The notes under the pieces were generated by a model that was given only the letters and a program-made list of their open reading frames with translations, made no database searches and had not been told where the DNA came from. 11,049 nucleotides of DNA from Bacteroidota bacterium (lineage in GTDB: Bacteria; Bacteroidota; Bacteroidia; Chitinophagales; Chitinophagaceae): contig JAEZRB010000205.1 of NCBI GenBank assembly GCA_023412975.1, positions 1 through 11,049 of the forward strand. The letters are read 5' to 3'. The translations under genes and the position numbers were made by a program. Below are positions 1-6,003 of this stretch, piece by piece. The stretch's first letter is position 1, and the number at the start of each line of letters is the position of its first letter.

Positions 1-189
1 GGTATGAGCCGCCACTTTGAAACAGAGGAAAAAAGAAAAGCGGTGATTGAAAACCATGGCGAACAAAAGCTCATAAGCATGCTTGAGCAACTCAATGATC
101 CCGATAAGATCCGCTGGACCTATTCACATATCCTTCCTAATTTCCTCAATCAGGCTATTGGGCAGTTGGCCCTGGTGGAAGCGATATAA
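1..189 (+). CDS. 3' end of an unrecognised gene (partial at left edge)
   Basis: The frame is open from the first base to a TAA stop at 187-189. The 61 residues after the Met codon at position 4 are rich in Glu, Lys and Leu and end in a moderately hydrophobic segment (ILPNFLNQAIGQLALVEAI). The ATG at position 4 is only three bases from the edge, so I cannot tell whether it is the true start or an internal Met; an internal Met of a longer protein is more likely. No catalytic motif, signal peptide or membrane helix is visible, and I do not recognise the family. It runs in the same direction as the ATP-grasp gene 206 bp downstream, but that gap makes a tight operon uncertain. The reading frame itself is reasonably secure; the function is unknown. 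Confidence 0.5.
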   Translation, partial: GMSRHFETEEKRKAVIENHGEQKLISMLEQLNDPDKIRWTYSHILPNFLNQAIGQLALVEAI

Positions 190-289
190 CTTTGGTGCTC
201 ATTAATTGTAAACTGGGTACCAGGTCGTCCCTTTCGAATATCATCAGAGCTAGAGTCAATGGACGTTGAGTTGCCCTCTTTGCAGATAC

Positions 290-332
290 CAGGCAGCACA
301 TCGAGTCTGGTGTTTTACACAAACGCTGCCTG
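290..332. repeat. Perfect 8-bp inverted repeat in the gap before the ATP-grasp gene
   Basis: CAGGCAGC at 290-297 is the exact reverse complement of GCTGCCTG at 325-332, with a 27-base loop that contains a smaller GTG/CAC pairing (GTGttttaCAC). It lies in the 206-bp gap (190-395), where no convincing gene is seen; the minus-strand open frame across it is a shadow of the ATP-grasp gene. No T-tract follows, so it is not a classical intrinsic terminator. It may be a fold in the leader of the downstream mRNA or simply chance. Confidence 0.35.
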
Positions 333-395
333 TAATACTTATTTATTACTTCGTGAACTTTTTTGCTGTAAATTGACCTTACTAAATCAGTCAGC

Positions 396-1592
396 ATGGT
401 TCCATCATTACGCCAGCATTTCAATTCAAACTTCACAAAGGAAAAATATGACGCATTTTTAAAGGAGTTGCAAGGCTTGTACCCGGGCGCCATCGAATTC
501 CGTGTTGCTGAAACGCCTCTCTTTATACCAAAAGATTTTACTGCCAAACTGCTTGATGCCTGCGAAAGCATTGTCGATATAATTACTGATCAAAAATTTG
601 GTGAGCTGACAAAAAACGCGATACCTGCTGAACTCAAAGTGCCTAATGAGAATGAACATTCCCACTTTATCGCCTTCGACTTCGGTATTTGCGTTAATGA
701 AGAAGGTAAATATGAGCCTCAATTGATAGAAATGCAGGGATTCCCCAGCCTGTTTGCCTATGAGGTAGCATTGGATGATGTCTTTCGAAATCATTTTGAG
801 ATACCGGCAGACTATTCCGCCTACCTGGGTGGTCACGATAAACAATCCTATATTGAACTTTTCAAAGAGATTGTGCTGGGCGATCATGCCCCCGAAAATG
901 TAATCCTGCTCGAGATCTTTCCCCATCAACAAAAAACAAGGATCGATTTTTATTGCACACAACAGTATACTGGTGTCGCACCCGTCTGCATCACCGAACT
1001 AATTAAAGAAGGAAAGAAAATTTTTTATCTGAAAGATGGAAAGAAAACAGAAGTGAAACGTATTTATAACCGTGTCATCTTCGACGACCTTCAGCAACAA
1101 TCACCGGAAGTACAGGAAAAAGGTAAAATCCTCTTCGAAGAGCTCGACGTGGAATGGGTTCCGCACCCTTCCTGGTTTTACCGTATCAGTAAATACACAC
1201 TCCCCCTGATCAGGCATCCCTATGTGCCACCTACTTTCTTTCTCGACCAGGTCACACAGTTGCCCGAAGACCTGGAAAACTATGTCCTTAAACCTTTGTT
1301 CTCCTTCGCGGGCCAGGGCGTGGTCATTGACCTCACAAAAGATGACATCGAGCATGTAAAAGACCCCGGCAACTGGATTCTGCAACGGAAAGTAAAATAC
1401 GCGGATGTGATTGCCACACCCGATGTGCCGGCAAAAGCGGAAATCAGGATATTTTATTTTTGGAAAAATGGCGCTGCGCGACCCGTGCCTGTGAACAACC
1501 TCGCCAGACTTAGCAAAGGCAAAATGATCGGTGTCCGCTACAACAAGGACAAAGAATGGGTTGGCGGCAGTTATTGTGTATTTGAAAAATAA
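396..1592 (+). CDS. ATP-grasp-fold protein, substrate unknown
   Basis: The gene encodes 398 residues. The C-terminal half carries ATP-grasp hallmarks: YVLKPLFSFAGQGVVI at 296-311, with K299 and the Gly-containing loop expected to bind ATP; a hinge-like strand GNWILQRKV at 325-333; and an acidic/basic strand AEIRIFYF at 348-355 resembling metal and phosphate contacts. A pre-ATP-grasp segment HPSWFYRISKYTLP (257-270) precedes it. The N-terminal half has a conserved-looking stretch with FDFG (94-97) and PQLIEMQGFPSLFAYE (108-123). ATP-grasp enzymes usually join a carboxylate to an amine or thiol through an acyl-phosphate, but nothing here identifies the substrate. There is no signal peptide, so it is probably cytoplasmic. 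An in-frame stop at 369-371 leaves ATG 396 as the only good start; no Shine-Dalgarno sequence is evident. The fold call is fairly firm and the reaction is unknown. Confidence 0.85.
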   Translation: MVPSLRQHFNSNFTKEKYDAFLKELQGLYPGAIEFRVAETPLFIPKDFTAKLLDACESIVDIITDQKFGELTKNAIPAELKVPNENEHSHFIAFDFGICVNEEGKYEPQLIEMQGFPSLFAYEVALDDVFRNHFEIPADYSAYLGGHDKQSYIELFKEIVLGDHAPENVILLEIFPHQQKTRIDFYCTQQYTGVAPVCITELIKEGKKIFYLKDGKKTEVKRIYNRVIFDDLQQQSPEVQEKGKILFEELDVEWVPHPSWFYRISKYTLPLIRHPYVPPTFFLDQVTQLPEDLENYVLKPLFSFAGQGVVIDLTKDDIEHVKDPGNWILQRKVKYADVIATPDVPAKAEIRIFYFWKNGAARPVPVNNLARLSKGKMIGVRYNKDKEWVGGSYCVFEK

Positions 1593-1616
1593 ACCTGGGC
1601 ACAGGTTTTATTCAAA
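1581..1616 (+). terminator. Hairpin over the stop codon of the ATP-grasp gene, possible terminator
   Basis: AAACCTG at 1591-1597 pairs perfectly with CAGGTTT at 1602-1608 around a 4-base loop (GGCA). Beyond a short A/T-rich internal loop, TTTGA (1581-1585) pairs with TCAAA (1612-1616). The TAA stop (1590-1592) lies in the left arm. Only a weak U-rich stretch (TTTTATT) follows the core stem, so it is a plausible but not classical Rho-independent terminator for the ATP-grasp transcript, 67 bases before the cupin gene. Confidence 0.45.
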
Positions 1617-1682
1617 TGAAACTTGTAAACGAAAGATGATATTTCTTACCTGTATTTTCTATCATTAAATTAATTCCAACCG

Positions 1683-1997
1683 ATGCAACAAATAAAAAAT
1701 GTTCCTCCCCGGGAACTGGTTCCAGGCTTTCTTGGTCACTATGTTCATGGAAAAGATCTGACCCTGGGTTATATTGAAATAAAAGCCGGCAACGACCTTC
1801 CGCAACATAAACACCCGCATGAACAGATCACCTTTATTCTCGAAGGCCAGCTGGATATGGTCATCGGCGGCGAAGCCTGTAGTTTAAGTGCCGGTATGTA
1901 TTATGTGATCCCATCTAATGTGCCCCATGGAGCTGTGGCTGTGACGGATTGTAAGGTGATTGATGTGTTCAACCCGGTAAGGGAAGACTATAGGTGA
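1683..1997 (+). CDS. Small single-domain cupin protein, KdgF-like
   Basis: The protein has 104 residues, the usual size of a stand-alone cupin barrel. Cupin motif 1 is HKHPHEQITFILEG at 42-55 and motif 2 is centred on IPSNVPHG at 76-83. H42, H44, Q48 and H82 are the likely ligands of a divalent metal; Gln in place of the more usual Glu, within an HPHEQ core, is also seen in the KdgF group, which acts on unsaturated uronates. The C-terminal DVFNPVREDY also resembles that group. There is no signal peptide, so it is cytoplasmic. No uronate, pectin or alginate gene is nearby, so a sugar role is not supported by context, and dioxygenase, isomerase or sensor roles remain possible. ATG 1683 is the natural start and has no clear ribosome binding site. 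The TGA stop directly abuts an 8-bp tandem array. Confidence 0.88.
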   Translation: MQQIKNVPPRELVPGFLGHYVHGKDLTLGYIEIKAGNDLPQHKHPHEQITFILEGQLDMVIGGEACSLSAGMYYVIPSNVPHGAVAVTDCKVIDVFNPVREDYR

Positions 1998-2093
1998 ATG
2001 TGGAGATGTGAGAATGTGAAAATGTGGAGATGTGGAAATGTGAGAATGTGTGAATGTGGAGAAGTGAAAATGTGGAGATGTGAAAATGGATAA
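1998..2093. repeat. Degenerate 8-bp tandem repeat array (ATGTGRRR)
   Basis: Directly after the cupin stop codon there are eleven consecutive 8-bp units plus a decayed twelfth, all in register. Unit variants are ATGTGGAG (1998, 2022, 2054, 2070), ATGTGAGA (2006, 2038), ATGTGAAA (2014, 2078), ATGTGGAA (2030), ATGTGTGA (2046) and AAGTGAAA (2062), then ATGGATAA (2086). The ATGTG core is nearly invariant and the last three bases are mostly purines. The unit length is not a multiple of three and the array lies outside any gene. It looks like a noncoding minisatellite, prone to slippage and strongly purine/pyrimidine skewed by strand. Confidence 0.9.
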
Positions 2094-2183
2094 TTGAATT
2101 GATAAATTATTTCCAAAGATCCCATTGCGTTATTTTACTTTGATTTTCCGTTTTTTCACTTTGGTTTTGGCAAATTTTGATTA

Positions 2184-2230
2184 GATATTTACACCCTGAT
2201 TAATCAAATTATCGATTGGATGTAAATATC
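2184..2230. repeat. 10-bp perfect inverted repeat with AT-rich loop
   Basis: GATATTTACA at 2184-2193 is the exact reverse complement of TGTAAATATC at 2221-2230, separated by 27 bases. After one mismatch two more C-G pairs are possible (2195-2196 with 2218-2219), and the loop contains the palindrome TGATTAATCA (2198-2207). It lies between two convergent genes, so it could act as a bidirectional transcription end, but no T-tract follows on either strand. A protein-binding site or a repeat-element remnant are alternatives. Confidence 0.55.
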
Positions 2231-2319
2231 CTGATCGAACATAAATAGTGTACATCGACTGGAATAACCAAACCAGTTGACATACTACCTTATTTGAAAA
2301 CTTTGGTGTGCTGGAAGGC

Positions 2320-2340
2320 GGGGGAGGGCATTGGGGAGGG
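2320..2340 (+). other. Canonical G-quadruplex motif
   Basis: Four G-runs fall within 21 bases on the plus strand: five Gs (2320-2324), three (2326-2328), four (2333-2336) and three (2338-2340), with loops A, CATT and A. This satisfies the standard G3+ N1-7 four-run pattern. GGCGGG at 2317-2322 can also pair with CCCGCC at 2341-2346, so a hairpin competes with the quadruplex. The patch lies 132 bp beyond the tex stop codon, where a tex read-through transcript would carry the C-rich complement. Function is unknown. Confidence 0.6.
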
Positions 2341-2472
2341 CCCGCCGGAGGCAGCAGAATCTGAATCGGAAGCAAAATCAAGAAAATATGCTAGTCATCA
2401 TATTTACGACTTCAGCAAACTTTCTTATCACCTTCAAATCCCTCACAATAAAACCGATACCAATATTTATCG

Positions 2473-4734
2473 TTAATCCCGAAAATTCTTCTTCAACTCC
2501 ATCAGCTTCGCCTGGAATGGATTTAACTTTTCCTCCCTGACTTTTGCACCAACGGGTCTCCTGACCTGGGTTCCACTCCTGTCTCCCGATTCGCTCCTCG
2601 CACCATCCTTCATCGACAAAGCAATCCTTTTTCGCGAAGGCTCCACTTCGAGTACCGTTACCATCACTTTCTGGTTTAGTTTGATCACTTCATTGGGATC
2701 ACCAACATACCGGTTGCTCAAATGTGAGATATGCACAAGCCCATCCTGTTTTACGCCAACATCTACAAAGGCCCCGAAATTGGTGATATTGGTTACGATA
2801 CCGGGCACTTTCATTCCAGGCTTCAGATCTTCCATCGTAGCCAGGCCTTCTGCAAACCGAAACTCTTCGATCGGCGATCGCGGATCGCGACCGGGCTTCT
2901 CCAGTTCCTTTAATATATCTTCAATAGTATACTGACCGATCGCCTCCGATACAAAATCCTGCACCCTGATCTTTTTCCGGGTATCAGACTTCTGAACCAG
3001 GTCGTCTATAGTACAATTTAACTTAGCTGCCATCGCTTCCACCACCTGGTAACTTTCAGGATGCACAGCTGAGTTGTCGAGAGGATTTGTAGCATTTGGT
3101 ATGCGTAAAAATCCCGCGCTTTGTTCAAAAGCCTTGGGACCAAGCATAGGCACTTTCTTTAGTTCTTCGCGGCTTTTGAAACTTCCGTTTTTAGCGCGAT
3201 ACTCAACAATATTTTTTGCTACAGTGGCGCTTAAACCAGAAACATATGTCAGCAAATGTTTGCTCGCTGTATTCACATCTACACCCACATAGTTTACGCA
3301 GCTTTCCACTACCTGGTCTAGCGACTCCTTTAAACGGGTTTGATTCACATCATGCTGGTACTGCCCCACCCCAATACTTTTTGCATCGATCTTTACCAGT
3401 TCACTAAGAGGATCCAGTAAACGACGGCCAATACTGATTGATCCGCGAACTGTCACATCCTCACCAGGAAATTCTTCACGGGCTACCTCGCTGGCAGAAT
3501 AGATAGAAGCGCCGCTTTCATTTACCATGAAAACAGAAACCGGCCTGCCAAAATCGATACTGCGCACCAGCTGCTCTGTTTCCTTACTGGCAGTACCATT
3601 GCCATAGCCGATCGCGTCGATTTTATATTTCGAAACTATGTCTCTCAATGTCTGGACCGATCTCTCCCATTCATTCTGCGGCGCATGTGGATAGATCGTT
3701 GTATTGTAAAGAAACGTTCCCTGCTCATCAAGACAAACCAGTTTGCAACCAGTTCTAAACCCGGGATCCAGTGCCAACACGCGTTTATGTCCCAGGGGGG
3801 AAGCAAGCAGTAGTTGCCGCAGGTTTTCCGCAAAAACACGAATGGCTTCTTCATCCGCTTTTGTTTTGCTCTGCAACCTGAACTCGGTTTCGATGGAAAA
3901 GCGCAATAAGCGGTTGAAACTGTCCTCTACCGCCAACTTGACCTGTTCCGATGAGGAGCTGGATGATTTTACAAATAAATGCTGCAACAATCCAAGAGCC
4001 GTTTCTTTTTCAACAGAAATTTCCATGATCAAAAAGCCTTCCTTTTCACCCCTGCGGATGGCGAGGATGCGATGGGATGGACATTTAGCCAGGGGTTCAC
4101 TAAACTCGAAGTAGTCACGATACTTCTGCGCTTCCGCCTCCTCTTTTTTCGAGCTAAGTACACGCGATGAGAACATGGCTGTATCCTGGAAAAGTTTACG
4201 TACGGCATTGCGGGCCTGTTCATTTTCCGATACCCATTCTGCGATAATATCCCTTGCGCCCTGCAAAGCATCAGCTGTATTTTTTACCTGCTCGGTGATA
4301 TACCGGCTGGCCTCTGCTTCTATGTCTATATTTTTTTGTTCAAACAAAACGGTAGCCAGAGGCTCAAGGCCTTTTTCAATAGCAACAGAGGCTTTAGTTT
4401 TACGCTTAGGCTTATAAGGTAAATAGATATCTTCCAGTTCAGTGGCGTCTACCGAATCCTCAATACGCTTTTTTAATTCCGGCGTTAGTTTCCCCAGTCC
4501 GTCGATCGTTTTTAAAACGGTATCCTTTCTTTTGCCCAGATCTTCAAAATATTTGATCTTTCCGATCACATCTCCGATCTGTACTTCGTCGAGATTACCG
4601 GTAGCTTCTTTACGGTAACGGGCAATAAAAGGTATGGTTGAACCTTCCTCATGCAAACTGGCAATACTTTCGACCTGCTTTAAAGAATATCCTAATGTCT
4701 TCGAGATTTCCTGTGCATATTTCAATTCCATCAT
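2473..4734 (-). CDS. tex: Tex, S1-domain RNA-binding transcription accessory protein
   Basis: The 753-residue product has normal length and layout for Tex. The N-terminal helical Tex domain (about 1-200) includes IPFIARYRKEATGNLDE and ELEDIYLPYKPKRKTKA. A YqgF/RNase H-like domain starts at VLALDPGFRTG (319-329), helix-hairpin-helix units span about 490-545 (VAKNIVEYRAKNGSF, VPMLGPKAFEQ), and a C-terminal S1 domain spans about 638-708 (GIVTNITNFGAFVDVGVKQDG). A basic tail follows. Tex is a cytoplasmic nucleic-acid-binding protein tied to transcription and RNA metabolism, and its YqgF domain is generally regarded as catalytically inactive. The gene begins ATGATG: AAAGGA sits 2 nt before the first ATG but 5 nt before the second (4731), so the second may be used, giving 752 residues. 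A Ser run at 257-262 is a minor oddity. It is separated from the efflux operon by 136 bp with its own candidate promoter. Confidence 0.97.
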   Translation of the reverse strand: MMELKYAQEISKTLGYSLKQVESIASLHEEGSTIPFIARYRKEATGNLDEVQIGDVIGKIKYFEDLGKRKDTVLKTIDGLGKLTPELKKRIEDSVDATELEDIYLPYKPKRKTKASVAIEKGLEPLATVLFEQKNIDIEAEASRYITEQVKNTADALQGARDIIAEWVSENEQARNAVRKLFQDTAMFSSRVLSSKKEEAEAQKYRDYFEFSEPLAKCPSHRILAIRRGEKEGFLIMEISVEKETALGLLQHLFVKSSSSSSEQVKLAVEDSFNRLLRFSIETEFRLQSKTKADEEAIRVFAENLRQLLLASPLGHKRVLALDPGFRTGCKLVCLDEQGTFLYNTTIYPHAPQNEWERSVQTLRDIVSKYKIDAIGYGNGTASKETEQLVRSIDFGRPVSVFMVNESGASIYSASEVAREEFPGEDVTVRGSISIGRRLLDPLSELVKIDAKSIGVGQYQHDVNQTRLKESLDQVVESCVNYVGVDVNTASKHLLTYVSGLSATVAKNIVEYRAKNGSFKSREELKKVPMLGPKAFEQSAGFLRIPNATNPLDNSAVHPESYQVVEAMAAKLNCTIDDLVQKSDTRKKIRVQDFVSEAIGQYTIEDILKELEKPGRDPRSPIEEFRFAEGLATMEDLKPGMKVPGIVTNITNFGAFVDVGVKQDGLVHISHLSNRYVGDPNEVIKLNQKVMVTVLEVEPSRKRIALSMKDGARSESGDRSGTQVRRPVGAKVREEKLNPFQAKLMELKKNFRD

Positions 4735-4753
4735 AATCCTTTCTTTAGGGGTA

Positions 4754-4781
4754 GCAAATGTAAAGCCAGCCGCAAACCAAA
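4754..4781 (-). promoter_or_regulatory. Candidate Bacteroidota promoter of tex
   Basis: On the minus strand TACATTTGC (plus coordinates 4754-4762) matches the Bacteroidota -7 consensus TAnnTTTGY exactly. TTTG copies upstream at 4773-4776 and 4778-4781 lie 10 and 15 bases away, shorter than the usual 19-21, so the -33 element is uncertain; a TTTT at the standard distance is an alternative. Transcription would start about 12-17 bases before the tex start codons, leaving a short leader that includes the AAAGGA ribosome binding site. Confidence 0.5.
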
Positions 4782-4870
4782 AAAATTTGTTTTGTTCACT
4801 TTTTATTTACAGGAAATAAACCGCGACACATATCATCTTTTTTGTACCCTCTAAATCAACCATCCTGTCG

Positions 4871-5998
4871 TCATTCATCGGCCGTATTTTTCAATGCCGA
4901 TAACACTGGATAAGGATTCCTGACAATGATCTCCCGGCCCTGTAGATCTGAATCACCTGGATTCAGTTCCACCCATGCCCCATCTCTTCTACCGGTTTTA
5001 ACTTCTATCAGCCTGTATGTATTCTTTCCTTCCACTGCCAGTATATATTCCCCACTCCCGTACCTGACCACCGCGGCATCTGGTACCGCCAGGGCAAGGG
5101 AATCACTGACTGCAATACGCGCATTTAAAAACATCCCCGGCAATAATTGTTTAGGTTTCTGATCAAAATGACAATGCACCATGGCAGTGCGGTCATCATC
5201 GACATTTCTTGTAACCAGGATGACCCGGCACGGGTACTCAACACCCGGCTCACTGATAAAGGACACCATTACCGGCTGCCCCATCTTTACATTGTTGATA
5301 TCCTTTTCAAATATTGTCAGCGCGGCATGTAAATCATCAGGATTGATCAACTCAAACAACACATCCGCTGGATTCACATATTTTCCAATGTTCACATTTA
5401 CGCTGGAAACAAATCCACTGATCGGAGAATACACCGGCACAGTTCGTGAAATTGAGCCCTCGCTCAACCTACCTGGATTAATACCGATCAGCCTCAACTT
5501 CTCTGCATATCCCCTCACCAAAACCTTCTGTGAATTATACTCAGACTCCGCACGCTGTAAAACTTTGTCGGCATTTACCTTGTTTTGATTCAAAAGCTGC
5601 TGGCGTTTGAAATCCTTTTCGAGAAATTGCATCCTCGATACAGCTACCAGGTAATCCTGTTGCAATTCCACGAGGGCGGGATCTTCCATCGTTGCGATCA
5701 CTTCTCCTTTGTTCACATGCATTCCCAGCATCAGTTTCGTATGCTTCAGGTAACCTCCCATGGCAAAACTTACCGATACAATATTCTGGGGAGGTACATC
5801 CACCTGGCCGTTAACCTGTAATTCTCCTTTTAACTGGCGCTTCCCGATCACAGCTGTCTCGATTCCTGCATTCTGGACCTGCTCCTCAGTCAGCGATACA
5901 ACATCATCTTCAGTAACCGGTTGAACGGCCTGCGTTTGCTCCTTCGCCTGGCAGGCGTATAGAACCGTAGTAATAATGATTAAAATAATATAACGCAT
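4871..5998 (-). CDS. Membrane-fusion (adaptor) lipoprotein of a metal-efflux RND system, CusB/CzcB-like
   Basis: The 375-residue periplasmic adaptor would link the RND pump to the outer-membrane channel. It starts with a lipoprotein signal: a hydrophobic core IILIIITTV and lipobox LYAC, so Cys16 should be lipidated. The two halves of the lipoyl-like barrel-sandwich are at about 70-108 (VSFAMGGYLKHTKLMLGMHV, KGEVIATMED) and 186-218 (VPVYSPISGFVSSVNVNIGK). Between them lies an alpha-helical hairpin (about 108-175), followed by a beta-barrel domain (222-300) ending in LLPGMFLNARIAV and a membrane-proximal domain. The His- or Met-rich metal-binding extensions of some relatives are absent. The start lies 5 nt after the stop of the upstream pump gene, so translational coupling is likely. 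The family is secure; the exact metal is not. Names such as cusB or czcB would overstate the specificity. Confidence 0.95.
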   Translation of the reverse strand: MRYIILIIITTVLYACQAKEQTQAVQPVTEDDVVSLTEEQVQNAGIETAVIGKRQLKGELQVNGQVDVPPQNIVSVSFAMGGYLKHTKLMLGMHVNKGEVIATMEDPALVELQQDYLVAVSRMQFLEKDFKRQQLLNQNKVNADKVLQRAESEYNSQKVLVRGYAEKLRLIGINPGRLSEGSISRTVPVYSPISGFVSSVNVNIGKYVNPADVLFELINPDDLHAALTIFEKDINNVKMGQPVMVSFISEPGVEYPCRVILVTRNVDDDRTAMVHCHFDQKPKQLLPGMFLNARIAVSDSLALAVPDAAVVRYGSGEYILAVEGKNTYRLIEVKTGRRDGAWVELNPGDSDLQGREIIVRNPYPVLSALKNTADE

Positions 5999-6003
5999 AA
6001 AAT

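Larger units (their letters stand above)
2094..2472. other. Noncoding stretch between the convergent cupin and tex genes
   Basis: No supportable gene lies here; the short open frames have no recognisable protein character. The left part (2101-2180) is AT-rich and includes two copies of ACTTTGRTTTT (2137-2147 and 2158-2168) 21 bp apart. Next come an inverted repeat (2184-2230), a smaller ACTGG/CCAGT inverted pair (2258-2262 and 2273-2277), and a sharply G-rich patch (2317-2346). The abrupt composition change suggests a mosaic of short repeat remnants rather than a decayed gene. Confidence 0.6.

Noticed and set aside
155..571. Minus-strand open frame of 138 codons at the left
   Set aside because: It overlaps the ATP-grasp gene and the left-edge gene on the opposite strand, and its translation lacks protein-family character. 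It is a shadow frame.
1998..2093. CRISPR array
   Set aside because: The repeats are contiguous 8-bp units with no spacers, and no cas gene is present.
2181..2381. Minus-strand open frame of 66 codons downstream of tex
   Set aside because: It runs through the G-rich patch (giving a Pro-rich start) and the inverted repeat, has no recognisable motif and no ribosome binding site. It is more likely chance opening in repeat-rich spacer.
2473..4734. tex as a member of the efflux operon
   Set aside because: It is on the same strand, but a 136-bp gap with its own promoter-like box and an unrelated function argue for a separate transcript.
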